NCBI GenBank assembly: GCA_944989445.1
Contig: CALYLW010000054.1
Span: 1,612,654 to 1,676,653 of the forward strand
DNA length: 64,000 nt
DNA from: Ampullaceana balthica
Taxonomy: Eukaryota; Mollusca; Gastropoda; Lymnaeidae
Direction: 5' to 3'
In this document: piece by piece, positions 1-15,700 of the stretch
Layout of the letters: the number at the start of each line of letters is the position of its first letter
How positions within the stretch are numbered: position 1 is the first letter of the stretch
Notes under the pieces: model-generated
Database searches by the model: none
Told to the model about the DNA's origin: nothing
Seen by the model: only the letters and a program-made list of their open reading frames with translations
Made by a program: the position numbers and the translations under genes

Positions 1-731
1 TGCATGTCGTCCAATTGGAGAGCCAATCGTAAATGAAATTTAGGTGATAACCACCACCCAGCTGATTAAAGACAGGACTTAGCATCACACTTAATTTGGT
101 GTCCTGATAAAATAAAATAAATGTTAAATAGAAAGAAAAAAAAAGAATTGATTTACAATATGTTCAAAGAGCCTAAAAGAATGTTAAGAGATAAAAACTA
201 TAAAATTACCTCCCCTGATTCTTGATTGTTGCTTTGTAAGCCTGACAATAATTCCTTTAGTTTATACTGACAATATTTCCACGTTTATACAAAGAAATCT
301 CATATTTATCCATTTTGAACATTTTTATATTATTTAATTTAATTATACAATAAAGCTGTTCATGAAATGAGGACACATTGTTTTGTCTTTTTTCTTTTAT
401 TATTTTTTTTAAAAACTTGTTGCTATCTTTGTCAATTTTGGACATTTATTTTGGATCACACTCATGACTTTCTCTCTCTCTCTCTCACGCACACACAAAC
501 ACTCCCTGTTCTTGTTTGGGGTGAGCGATTGAAGGTTTGTGACAAGGAATCTCACTGAATTAACAAAATTTAACTTAGGGAGATCAATTTAAAAATCCCA
601 TTAATAAGAGGGTTTCTGGAAAAATGGTCCAGAAATTATGCAAAACAGTGAAATCCAAAAATTAATACTAATTGGATTTACCCTTACGGTAACAAGAAAA
701 GGAATGTTTAGATTTTTTTCTGTCGGATTCT
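1..731 (-). other. Region downstream of the oxygenase stop codon
   Basis: AT-rich, without recognisable coding. On the minus strand AATAAA at 450-445 is a candidate poly(A) signal about 280 nt after the stop. A short CT run is at 471-486. Confidence 0.4.
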
Positions 732-3700
732 TCAGTCATATTCTGAGCCTATTGTAATGCTTATGTCATCTCCAACCACAAGTGTAGAGTGGTACCATTT
801 GTTGGTGTCCAAAACAACTGAAATAACAAAATAAAGTTCAAATTCATTCAGTCTGTATTCTCATGTAAAAAAAATAATAATGTGATAAAATATCAATAAC
901 GATTTTTTAAAAAATTAACATTTTCTTTCTCATACAAGAGTACAATTGAGAATTGATTTAAAATCTCCCAGTTGCATAATTTCAAATAATTTAAGAATAT
1001 TTTGTTTTTTTTCCCATCAAAGTCGTTACATCATTATGTTTTAAATCAGTTGAACTTTTTTTTAAAAAATGGATGCAAATCACATTCACTTATAAATCAC
1101 AGTGCACTAGCAAAATCATAATTAAAAATTTTTCCCAATGTATTTTTTAAAAGACTATAAATCTAATAAATTCATCTTGTTGCTTGATGGATGGATTATT
1201 ACAGCATAAACTGTTTGGTTCCATTTCTTTCAATCCATTGAGATTTCTTTACATTCTAATTATTGTGGTCGACTACCTGCCATGGGAAGGAAGAGGTACG
1301 CAGGTGCAACCATATCTTTTATTTAATGTTTAACTACTCTCCAGTAAATTGGCTCCAGTTGGGATTAACAATATTGACTATTGGGATTAACAATATTGAC
1401 TATTGGGATTAACAATATTGACTATTAAATAATTCACTGTTAAAACAAGGGGTGTACCGGATTGAAATTTTTCAAATCCACCGGATTTATGAAGTGGAAA
1501 ACGCCAGAGCCAGATTTGTAAAAATGGCCGGATTCCAGATTTGTCGGAGCCATTATATATATTTTATGGCTCGCCCGGCCAGCCGGATTTTAGAAGTGAA
1601 ATTTTGCCATAGCCGGATTTGTAAAAATGACCGGATTCTGGATTAGCCGCAGCCGAAATCCTTGTTAAAACTGTAGTTTTTTTTTAATAATTATATCTTG
1701 CACGCACTTAAAGAGAAAAAGGGTGGTGAAATAATTTTTAAATTCTTAAAATGAGTTAGGCGAAATCTTTCTTATATATTCGTTGAATATATAGTTCATA
1801 AATGAATAAAAATGAAACACGTAATTAAAATTTTAAATACATACAGATTTAAAGAAAAATGTATTGTTAGTGCCTTAACATTATTTATGTTTAAATGACT
1901 TATAGATTTTTAAAAAAATATGTAAATTTCACGTTGGTCATGTTTTCATTACAATTACATGAACCGGACTGGAGACTTTAAAAAAATTATAAACACTGCA
2001 TGAGTTGGTTAAGGCAGGAAGGGGGTTCAACCTAGTTTACCATATCTGTACACATCTATTTGTTTCCTATTTATCGCACTGTACACCGCAGTGCTCTCCC
2101 CTTACTTATGTCTCCTGGATGCACGGTGACTTCCAGGCTTGGCTCGCACACGAAGTAACACTCGGCCGGTGGCTCCAAAGTCCACAGCTTGTGTCCGGTT
2201 ATTTGAGCTTGCCAGGATGGGTATTCCACGTTGTCCACCTGGAAGAAAAGTTGAAATGTGAAAAAAATTATAATCTTTCCAGGAAGAATAAAATATCAAG
2301 ATTCGATCAGAGCACCTACCCCCAATACATAAAATAACACCCCCAACACGTCTATAAACCCACCCCCATCACACCAATGAACACTCCTCAACACACCAAC
2401 GAACACCCCCAGCTCACCAATGAACACCCCCAAAACACAAACGAACACCTCCAACACATAAACAACACGAACGAACACCTCCCCGGCCCCATGACATAAA
2501 AGAAACACCCCCAACAACGATCCGAGTCAGTGACATTCTTATGCATGTGAGCCCCGTAACCCGGACAAGTCGAGTGACATTCTTACGTGCATGTGAGCCC
2601 CGTGCCGTACCCCGGACAAGTCGAGTGACAATCTTACGTGCATGTGAGCCCCGTACCCCGGACTCCCCATAAATATCCAGTCTGTTTTACTGGACTCGGA
2701 GTCAGCTGGCAGGAAGTAAGGTCTGCTGTAGTGATGTCGCAGTGCGTCAGCGGCGTCTATGTCGCAGTTGCTCCTGAAAGTAAAAGTTTGTTGGTAGCAG
2801 AGGCGTCACTGGGTGGTGCGGGGAGTGCGGACCGCACTGGGTGACACGAAACCTAGTGACGACGCCTCTGGCTGGTAGTATTATATATATATTTACGCTC
2901 AATTATAAACATATATACATGTAATTTGCAATGTCACGTCTGTCCGTGACGCTACTAATTTTAGATGGTGCGCTGCTTAAGTACTGCACCAATGCATCAA
3001 AAGGTGTGCAAATTAAAGATGCGCTGTAAAATAATATTATATGACGTCATTGTTTTCGCTCATATTTTAATTTTGGAAAAGGGATCAATGTAAAAAGAGG
3101 ATTTGATGGTGGTTAATTATAAAATAAAAAGTATAAAAAAAGGGGGGGGGGCGCCCACCGCCATACAAACCCTATTATAAAATACTTTGTGTACATTTCA
3201 GAAAGTTTAATATTTCGTATTTATCAAACAAAGACAAGTTAGTTGGGCTTTTGAAAAAGGTCGGTGCCTTAGGCGCCCTAAAAAAAGTGCATTTTTTATA
3301 AAAATAAATAGATTTCAGCTGAATACTTCCGTCATTTTTGACGGGTGATACGCTAGTATATATATATTTACGCTCAATTATCGCTGACTGTGGCCTAACG
3401 CTAAATCATAATCCTTTTGTTTTTCAGATTAACATTAACCAAACAACGCACGAACCTATGACGTCAAAAATGTGTGTTGTAAACAGTGCTGACTGACTCA
3501 AAGAGTTATTTTTTTGGTGCAGTAATTTGGTGCGCTGCTTTCTAAAATTACTTTAAAAATCGTGTGGTGATTAGCACTGTAAAAAAAATTATATACATAC
3601 TTTGTGTATATTTCAGGAATATTTCGTACTAGCTGACCCGCGGCGTAGCATACGCCGCTAATGATTTAGTGACGGGTGAAGACTTCCTGAAAGACACAGT

Positions 3701-6700
3701 TGTCAAAATGGGGTGGGTTTGGGCAAACGACCGTGAGTGAATGAAAAGAAGGAACTCTGGAGAGACCCGCGGCGTATCACCCGTAAAAAATGATGGAAGT
3801 GTTCAGCTGAAATCTATTTATTTTGAAAAAATGCAATGCGGCGCCCACCTTTTTCAAAATCCCAACTAACTTGTCCTTGTTTGATCAATACGAAATATTA
3901 AACTTTCTGAAATGTACACAAAGTATTTTATAACTTTTTACATTGTTCCCTTTTTACAAAATTAAAATATCAGCGAAAACAATGACGTCATATCATTTTT
4001 TTACAGCGCATATTTAATTTGCACACCTTTTAATGCATTGGTGCAGTAATTTGGTGCGCTGCTTTCTAAAATTAGTATCTGTTGAACATACTTGCAGCTT
4101 GGTGTCTCGCAGGGTCCGACCACGAAGAGAATTATATATATAGATTTATTATACAAGGATAAGTTACTTGGGCTTTTGGCCCAAACAAAAAACAAACCCT
4201 ATTATAAAATACTTTGTGTACATTTAAGAAAGTTTAATATTACGTATTTATCATACAAGGACAAGTTAGTTGCGCTTTTGAAAAAGGTGGGCACCGTAGG
4301 TGCCCTTAAAAAAAGGGGGCACCGCAGGCGCCACGGCGCCGCAGCACAAACTAGTTGATGATATAATCTTCCACACAAAGGCTAGTGACTGTTGTATGCT
4401 TGGACTGAGTGACACGGACATGTGTGTCGAAATAATTTTTTTAAAAGTGATTATTTGGATGAGTTTCTTTTGACGCCCCAATAGAGTATTAAGTGACATG
4501 CTATCACAAAATTAAACTGTACCCCCACCCCCCACCACCCACACACTAAATACTCCCATTTGAAAAGTAAAACTTTATACACTATAGAACCACCCCCACC
4601 CCACCCCACTCTATTCACTCATTTTGTTCTCAAAATTGTTTCGTGAAATGTTTGCCTTTAATGTTTACGATCGTGATCTAGCGACAGAGTGCTGGTACTA
4701 GCTGCGGTAACACAACCAATGAGACAAAAAGTCAGTAGACCAAGGAATTAATACCTCAAGGGACAGAACACTTTCCCGCTCCCAATCTCATGGGAAAATT
4801 TCTGATTTTGGCCGAATATGCCGGAACTCGATTATTAGGAATAGGTGCCGCAAAGGATATACCTCTCTCTCTCTCTCTCTCTCTCCCCCTCTCTCTCTTT
4901 CTTTCTCTCTCTCTCTCTCTCTCTCACTCTCTCTCTCTCCCTCTTTCTCTCTCTCACTCCCTCTCTCTCACTCTCTCTCTCTCTCACTCCCTCACTCTCT
5001 CTCTCTCTCCCTCTCCCCCTCTCTCTCTCACTCTCTCTCCCTCTCTCTCCCTCTATCTCTCACTCTTTCTCTCACTCTCTCTCTCTCACTCTCTCTCTCC
5101 CTGTCTCTCTCCCTCTCACCCTCTCTCTCTCCCTCTCTCTCTCTCACTCTCTCCCCTCTCTCTCCCTCTTTCCCTCTCTCTCTCTCTCTCCCTCTCTCTC
5201 TCACTCTCTATCTCCCTCTCTCTCTCTTTCTCTCACACCATCTCATACACGTGTACTTTCTTTTGTGCATTTATTTAATAGACACGTGTTTAATCAAGTG
5301 GTCAGAGCTTAAAGGGACAGTCCATAAAGTACGTCACACTTAAAAATACAAACTTTTTTTTAAAAAAAACTTCCCCTCACCATAATGCCCCCCCCCCAAC
5401 GTCTTTTTACTGACGTCATTATCAATTACGTTACATGAGTATTTTTTTAAAACACTATTATTTACTTCTTTTATCACAGTATGTAACTTAGCATAGGGGC
5501 CGTCCATAAAAGACGTCGCGCGATTTTGGCCGATTTTGACCCCCCTCACCCACTTGTCCCACGTCGTCACAAAAACACACAGGGCTACCAAAGCACATAG
5601 CTTATGTGATGTGTCGGGCCCTCGTCTATTCACGACTGACAAAAGCAATGACTACAAAAATGACTCGCCCAGAGCGAAAATAGAAACGCATCAATATAAT
5701 ATCTTTTTAATTAAATCCTTTATATTAACTCGTGGTGTCTGTTTGTTTGAACCCTTGCTTGCTTGATTGTCGCCAAAACGTTGGATCGATTTTTAACCCA
5801 CTTTTAAACATGTTTTACGACACAACTGCAATTTTGTATTTTTGTATGGTCTTGCGCTGCGTATTATAATGAACATTCTTTTAGTTATGTCTCGTAAATA
5901 AAGGATTTATAGTCAAAAACTTGTTTTTTACGGTTTTTTAAAAATTTTAAATCCAATATATTAACTCGTGGTGTCTGTTTGAACCCTTGCTTGCTTGCTT
6001 GATTTTCGCCAAAACTTTGGATAGATTTTTTAACCCACTTCCTCGTAAGCTAGCGATCTGAAATTTTGCAGGCAGACTCGTGCCGATGATAAAAACGATG
6101 TATCAAAATTTCAGATCTATCGCATGTACTGTAATTAAATTATTGAATTTTTAGATTACTTTATTTATCTCTATGTATCATGTTAAAATTTTGAGATAGT
6201 GTCACGGTGCGTATTATATTGAACAACCTTTCCTGTCGCGCAATAAGGTGCGTATTTTATTGACAACACTTTTTATAAAAATATTCCTGATAAGTGCGCA
6301 TTATATTAAACACGTTTTACGAGACATAACTACAATTTTGTATTTTTGTATGGTCTTGCGCTGCGTATTATAATGAACATTCTTTTATTTACGTCTCGTA
6401 CATAATGGTTTTATAGTGAAAAACTTGGTTTTTACGTTTAAAAAAAAATTAAAATCTGAAAAAGGTCTGGCACACTTTCATGTCTTTAGTTATTGATGAA
6501 ATCATTTCGTCAAGGCTTTGTGTTTTGTAGCAGAACTACTATGTAATTTTTTTAAAATATAAAACTAGAATGGATAAAAATAATAGAAACACAAATAATT
6601 TGAAAATTGATAACTTTAATTTACAAATAATTATTGCATAAAGTGTTATAGATAAATAAATAGTGATGTATTTATATATATATATATATATAATCAAAGT

Positions 6701-9700
6701 ATGTATGCATATTATGCATGTCTGTTAGAGATGACTAAACCATTCATCCGATCGCCATGAAAATTTTGTAGACTTTTCAGTACGCTCCCGGGATGGAAAT
6801 AGGCTACTTTTTAAAAAATTTAACACTCATGGGGCGCCGGGGGCCCATAATGGGGATTTTTTCTTAAATGAGCTATATAAAAATTAGTTTAAGGCTTAGC
6901 TGCTTGGAAAATGAATGGATCTTGACCAAACTTGGTACATAACAACGTGATAACCTATATTAAAATACTATAGGGCACTAATTTCCTAATGTCCATTTAT
7001 TCGGGGCTGGGGGCCCAAAATGTCTTTTTTCATAAACGTTTAAGATTTTATTCCCGATTCAATTATTAAAGATCTTGAGAAATATAGATAAATATATACA
7101 CTATAAAATTGATTGAAATAAATAGGTGTTTTGAACTTGATATCTTGCACTAATTGGGCCCTGGGGCCCTTAATGTCGTTTTTTGCTTATATGAGCTATA
7201 TAAAATTAGTTTATGCGTTAGCTACTGAGTAAATGATTGGATCTTAACCAAACTTTGTATATAAAAAATTGGTAGCCCATATTAAAATAACAAACGGCAC
7301 TGCACTTCTAATGTCCAATTGTTCAGGGCCGGGGGCCCCAAATGTCTTTTTTTTGTTGTATACTCTAAGAAATTATTTCTCACTCAGTTTTTAACGATCT
7401 TGAGAAATATATCCACGAGGAAACTGAATTTAAATGAACAGGTTTTCAAAATGTACATCTTGAACCAAATGGGCCCAGGGCCCCTTAATGTATTTTTTCA
7501 TTATATTAGTTATATAAAAATTAGTTTAAGTGTTAGATAATGAAAAAATAACTGGATTTTGACCAAACTCGGTATATAAAAACTTAAGAGCCTAAATTAA
7601 ATTACTATAGGGCACCGAACTGCTAATTTCCATTTACTCGGGGCTAGGGGCCCTAAATGTTTTTTAAAAAAAACTTTTAATATTGTATTCCCCATTCAAT
7701 TTTACAAGATATTGAAAAATATAGATAAATATATTTATATATTTGTTATGAAATTGATTGAAATGAACATATTTTTAACTTCATATGTTAAACTGATAGG
7801 CCCGGAGACCCTTAATGTAATTCCTTTAAAAGTTTCGAGTACGACACGCACCTGAATTTTGGAGGTAATTTTTCGAGAGAAAAAAAAAGTCCTATAGTCG
7901 GTAAAATAGGTATATATTTAATATGCCTACCGATTACTTTAAAAACATTTTTACTTTTTAATTGTAAATGTTTTGATATGGATTTATTGATCGATTAATT
8001 TTTTTATTATTATATTTTTTGTAACTAATATGCATGGCATTACGGCCATTTGAATTATTGGGAGCTTAGCTTGGATAAAAATGACTTATCAGATAAAAAT
8101 GACTGAACAGATAAAAATGACTTATCAGATAAAAATGACTTAGGGGCCGTCCATAAATGATGTCACGCGATTTTGGCCGATTTTTTTACCTCCCCCCCTC
8201 CTCGTCACGCGTCGTCACAAAAAGTTAGACCCCCTCTAAAAATACGTCACAAAGCTTTGACCACCCCCTCCAAAAAAACAAACTTATTCTCTATTTGAAA
8301 ATAAGTATGTTTCAAATCACTTTTATTGTCATTTAAGTATTTATTATTTATTTAGTGAAGATCTACATTGTAATATCGTAACCCGCGTGAAGCATTTTTT
8401 TCAAAACGTTTAACCGGCCTTCAAAAAACGAAATGTGTTAACATCCTTAGATTATACTTTATTTTAATGAATACAAATTAAACATTGACTTTTAATCATC
8501 ACGGTTAACGTCTTTGTTTAGAAAAAAAAATATTTAAAAATAATATTTTTAAAATGTATTTTTAAAAAAATCCCTCAGTTGACTGACAGGCATCCTGTAA
8601 GAAATAAATCATCGGCGAACAGGGGTAAATAACCTCATCTGGGGTCAAAAGGGAATTCTTGGGGGTAATGCAGACTCATTTGGGACATATAACATCCACT
8701 ACAATTCACTAGATATATTAAAATACATCATGTGTACGTGAACCCTTCATGGCCTCACAGTGACAACGCATGGCCTCACAGTGACAACTCACGGGTCTCG
8801 CAGTCATATCCTGGTCTTACAGTCACATATCAATGTCTCACAGTCACATATCATGGTCTCACAGTCACATATCATGGTCTCACAGTCACATATCATGGTC
8901 TCACAGTCACATATCATGGTCTCACAGTCACATATCATGGTCTCACAGTCACATATCATGGTCTCACAGTCACATATCATGGTCTCACAGTCACATATCA
9001 TGGTCTCACAGTAACAATTCATGGTCTCACAGTCACATATCATTGTCTCACAGTCAAATATCATGGTCTCACAGTCACATAACATTGTCTCACAGTCACA
9101 TATCATGGTCTCACAGTCACATATCATTGTCTCACAGTCACATATCATGGTCTCACAGTCACATATCATGGTCTCACAGTCACATATCATGGTCTCACAG
9201 TAACAATTCATGGTCTCACAGTCACATATCATGGTCTCACAGTCACATATCATTGTCTCACAAGCACATATCATGGTCTCACAGTCACATATCATTGTCT
9301 CACAGTCACGTATCATGGTCTCACAGTCACATATCATGGTCTCACAGTCACATATCATGGTCTCACACTCACATATCATGGTCTCACAGTCACATATCAT
9401 GGTCTCACAGTCACAATTCATGGTCTCACAGTAACAATCGATTGTCTCACCGTCACAATTCATGGTCTCACAGTCACAATTCATGGTCTCACAGTAACAA
9501 TCGATGGTCTCATCATCACAATTCATGGTCTCACAGTCACAATTCATGCTCTCACAGTCGCAATTCATTGTCTCACAGTCACATATCATTGTCTCACAAG
9601 CACATATCATGGTCTCACAGTCACATATCATTGTCTCACAGTCACGTATAATGGTCTCACAGTCACATATCTTGGTCTCACAGTCACATATCATGGTCTC

Positions 9701-12700
9701 ACAGTCACATATCATGGTCTCACACTCACATATCATGGTATCACAGTCACATATCATGGTCTAGCAGTCACATATCATTGTCTCAAAGTCACATATCATT
9801 GTCTCACAGTCACATATCATGGTCTCACAGTCACATATCATGGTCTCACAGTCACATATCATGGTCTCACAGTCACATATCATGGTGTCACAGTAACAAT
9901 TCATGGTCTCACAGTCACATATCATGGTCTCACAGTCACATATCCTGGTCTCACAGTCACATATCATGGTCTCACAGTCACATATCTTGGACTCACAGTC
10001 ACATATCATGATCTCACAGTCACATATCATGGTCTCACAGTCACATATCATGATCTCACAGTCACATATCATGGTATCACAGTCACATATCATGGTCTCA
10101 CAGTCACATATCTTGGTCTCACAGTCACATATCATGGTCTCACAGTCACATATCATGGTCCCACAGTCACATATCATGGTCTCACAGTCACATATCATGG
10201 TCTCACAGTCGCAATTCATGGTCTCACAGTCACAATTCATGGCCTCACATTCATATATCATGGTCTCACAGTCACATATCATGGTCTCACAGTCACATAT
10301 CATGGTCTCACAGTCACATATCCTGGTCTCACAGTAACATATCATGGTCTCACAGTCACATATCTTGGTCTCACAGTCACATATCATGGTCTTACAGTCA
10401 CATATCATGGTCTCACAGTCACATATCATGGTCTCACAGTCACATATCCTGGTCTCACAGTCACATATCATGGTCTTACAGTCACATATCATTGTCTCAC
10501 AGTCACATATCACGGTCTCACAGTCACATATCATTGTCTCACAGTCACGTATCATGGTCTCACGGTCACATATCTTGGTCTCACAGTCACAATTCATGGT
10601 CTCACAGTCACATATCATGGTCTCACAGTCACATATCATGGTCTCACAGTCACATATCATGGTGTCACAGTCACATATCATTGTCTCACAGTCACATATC
10701 ATTGTCTCACAGTCACATATCATTGTCTCAAAGTCACATATCATGGTCTCACAGTCACATATCATGGTCTCACAGTAACAATTCATGGTCTCACAGTCAC
10801 AATTCATGGTCTCACAGTCACATATCACTGTCTCACAGTCACATATCATGGTCTCAAAGTCACATATCATGGTTTCACAGTCACATATCATTTTCTCACA
10901 GTCACATATCATGGTCTCACAGTCACATATCATGGTCTCACAGTCACATATCATGGTCTCACAGTAACAATTCATGGTCTCACAGTAACAATTCATGGTC
11001 TCACAGTCACATATCTTGGTCTCACAGTCACATATCATGGTCTCAGAGTCACATATCATGGTCTCACAGTAACAATTCATGGTCTCATAGTCACATATCA
11101 TGGTCTCACAGTCACATATCATTGTGTCACAGTCACAATTCATGGTCTCACAGTAACAATTCATGGTCTCACAGTAACAATTCATGGTCTCACAGTCACA
11201 TATCATGGTCTCACAGTCACATATTAGGTCTCACAGTCACATATCATGGTCTCACAGTAACAATTCATGGTCTCACAGTAACAATTCATGGTCTCACAGT
11301 CACAATTCATGGTCTCACAGTCACGTATCATGGTCTCACAGTCACATATCATGGTCTCACCGTCACAATTCATGGTCTCACAGTCACATATCATGGTCTC
11401 ACAGTCACATATCATGGTCTCACAGTCACATATCATGGTCTCACAGTCACATATCCTGGTCTCACAGTAACATATCATGGTCTCACAGTCACATATCTTG
11501 GTCTCACAGTCACATATCATGATCTTACAGTCACATATCATGGTCTCACAGTCACATATCATGGTCTCACAGTCACATATCCTGGTCTCACAGTCACATA
11601 TCATGGTCTTACAGTCACATATCATGATCTCACAGTCACAAATCATTGTCTCACAGTCACATATCATGGTCTCACAGTCACATATCTTGGTCTCACAGTC
11701 ACATATCATGGTCTCACAGTCACATATCATGGTCTCACAGTCACATATCATGGTCTCACAGTCACATATCATGGTCTCACAGTCACATATCATGGTCTCA
11801 CAGTCGCAATTCATGGTCTCACAGTCACAATTCATGGTCTCACATTCATATATTATGGTCTCACAGTCACATATCATCGTCTCACAGTCACATATCATGG
11901 TCTCACAGTCACATATCATGGTCTCACAGTCACATATCATTTTCTCACCGTCACAATTCATGGTCTCACAGTCACGATTCATGGTCTCACAGTCACAATT
12001 CATGGTCTCACAGTCACAATTCATGGTCTCACAGTCACAATTCATGGTCTCACAGTCACATATCATTGTCTCACAGTCACATATCATGGTCTCACAGTCA
12101 CATATCATGGTCTCACAGTCACATATCATGATCTCACAGTCACATATCATTGTCTCACAGTCACATATCATGGTCTCACAGTCACATATCATGGTCTCAC
12201 AGTCAAAATTCATGGTCTCACAGTCACATATCATGGTCTCACAGTAACAATTCATGGTCTCACAAGTCACATATCATGGTCTCACAGTCACATATCATTG
12301 TCTCACAGTCACATATCACGGTCACACAGTCACATATCATTGTCTCACAGTCACGTATCATGGTCTCACGGTCACATATCTTGGTCTCACAGTCACAATT
12401 CATGGTCTCACAGTCACATATCATGGTCTCACAGTCACATATCATGGTCTCACAGTCACATATCATGGTCTCACAGTCACATATCATGGTCTCACAGTCA
12501 CATATCATTGTCTCACAGTCACATATCATTGTCTCACAGTCACATATCATGGTCTCACAGTCACATATCATGGTCTCACAGTCACATATCATGGTCTCAC
12601 AGTCACATATCATGGTCTCACAGTCACATATCATGGTCTCACAGTCACATATCATGGTCTCCCAGTCACATATCATGGTCTCACAGTCACATATCATTGT

Positions 12701-15700
12701 CTCACAGTCACATATCATGGTCTCACAGTCACATATCATGGTCTCACATTCACATATCATGGTCTCACAGTCACAATTCATGCTCTCACAGTCGCAATTC
12801 ATTGTCTCACAGTCACATATCATTGTCTCACAGTCACATATCATGGTCTCACAGTCACATATCATGGTCTCACAGTCACATATCATGATCTCACAGTCAC
12901 ATATCATTGTCTCACAGTCACATATCATGGTCTCACAGTCACATATCATGGTCTCACAGTAACAATTCATGGTCTCACAGTCACATATCATGGTCTCACA
13001 GTCACAATTCATGGTCTCACAAGTCACATATCATGGTCTCACAGTCACATATCATTGTCTCACAGTCACATATCACGGTCACACAGTCACATATCATTGT
13101 CTCACAGTCACATATCATGGTCTCACAGTCACATATCATGGTCTCACAGTCACAATTCATGGTCTCACAGTCACATATCATGGTCTCACAGTCACATATC
13201 ATGGTCTCACAGTCACATATCATGGTCTCACAGTCACATATCATTGTCTCACAGTCACATATCATTGTCTCACAGTCACATATCATGGTCTCACAGTCAC
13301 ATATCATGGTCTCACAGTCACATATCATGGTCTCACAGTCACATATCATGGTCTCACAGTCACATATCATGGTCTCACAGTCACATATCATGGTCTCACA
13401 GTCACATATCATGGTCTCACAGTCACATATCATTGTCTCACAGTCACATATCATTGTCTCACAGTCACATATCATGGTCTCACAGTCACATATCATGGTC
13501 TCACATTCACATATCATGGTCTCACAGTCACAATTCATGCTCTCACAGTCGCAATTCATTGTCTCACAGTCACATATCATTGTCTCACAAGCACATATCA
13601 TGGTCTCACAGTCACATATCATTGTCTCACAGTCACGTATAATGGTCTCACAGTCACATATCTTGGTCTCACAGTCACATATCATGGTCTCACAGTCACA
13701 TATCATGGTCTCACACTCACATATCATGGTATCACAGTCACATATCATGGTCTAGCAGTCACATATTATTGTCTCAAAGTCACATATCATTGTCTCACAG
13801 TCACATATCATGGTCTCACAGTCACATATCATGGTCTCACAGTCACATATCATGGTCTCACAGTCACATATCATGGTCTCACAGTAACAATTCATGGTCT
13901 CACAGTCACATATCATGGTCTCACAGTCACATATCCTGGTCTCACAGTCACATATCATGGTCTCACAGTCACATATCTTGGACTCACAGTCACATATCAT
14001 GATCTCACAGTCACATATCATGGTCTCACAGTCACATATCATGATCTCACAGTCACATATCATGGTATCACAGTCACATATCATGGTCTCACAGTCACAT
14101 ATCTTGGTCTCACAGTCACATATCATGGTCTCACAGTCACATATCATGGTCCCACAGTCACATATCATGGTCTCACAGTCACATATAATGGTCTCACAGT
14201 CGCAATTCATGGTTTCACAGTCACAATTCATGGTCTCACATTCATATATCATGGTCTCACAGTCACATATCATGGTCTCACAGTCACATATCATGGTCTC
14301 ACAGTCACATATCATGATCTCACAGTCACATATCATTGTCTCACAGTCACATATCATGGTCTCACAGTCACATATCATGGTCTCACAGTCACATATCATG
14401 GTCTCACAGTCACATATCATGGTCTCACAGTAACAATATCATGGTCTCACAGTCACATATCATGGTCTCACAGTCACATATCATTGTCTCACAGTCACAT
14501 ATCACGGTCTCACAGTCACATATCATTGTCTCACAGTCACGTATCATGGTCTCACGGTCACATATCTTGGTCTCACAGTCACAATTCATGGTCTCACAGT
14601 CACATATCATGGTCTCACAGTCACATATCATGGTCTCACAGTCACATATCATGGTCTCACAGTCACATATCATTGTCTCACAGTCACATATCATTGTCTC
14701 ACAGTCACATATCATTGTCTCAAAGTCACATATCATGGTCTCACAGTCACATATCATGGTCTCACAGTAACAATTCATGGTCTCACAGTCACAATTCATG
14801 GTCTCACAGTCACATATCACTGTCTCACAGTCACATATCATGGTCTCACAGTCACATATCATGGTTTCACAGTCACATATCATTTGTCTCACAGTCACAT
14901 ATCATGGTCTCACAGTCACATATCATGGTCTCACAGTCACATATCATGGTCTCACAGTAACAATTCATGGTCTCACAGTAACAATTCATGGTCTCACAGT
15001 CACATATCTTGGTCTCACAGTCACATATCATGGTCTCAGAGTCACATATCATGGTCTCACAGTAACAATTCATGGTCTCATAGTCACATATCATGGTCTC
15101 ACAGTCACATATCATTGTGTCACAGTCACAATTCATGGTCTCACAGTAACAATTCATGGTCTCACAGTAACAATTCATGGTCTCACAGTCACATATCATG
15201 GTCTCACAGTCACATATTAGGTCTCACAGTCACATATCATGGTCTCACAGTAACAATTCATGATCTCACAGTAACAATTCATGGTCTCACAGTCACAATT
15301 CATGGTCTCACAGTCACGTATCATGGTCTCACAGTCACATATCATGGTCTCACCGTCACAATTCATGGTCTCACAGTCACATATCATGGTCTCACAGTCA
15401 CATATCATGGTCTCACAGTCACATATCATGGTCTCACAGTCACATATCCTGGTCTCACAGTAACATATCATGGTCTCACAGTCACATATCTTGGTCTCAC
15501 AGTCACATATCATGATCTTACAGTCACATATCATGGTCTCACAGTCACATATCATGGTCTCACAGTCACATATCCTGGTCTCACAGTCACATATCATGGT
15601 CTTACAGTCACATATCATGATCTCACAGTCACAAATCATTGTCTCACAGTCACATATCATGGTCTCACAGTCACATATCTTGGTCTCACAGTCACATATC

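Noticed and set aside
4790..5312. Ser/Leu-rich open frames
   Set aside because: They are a translation of a CT microsatellite.
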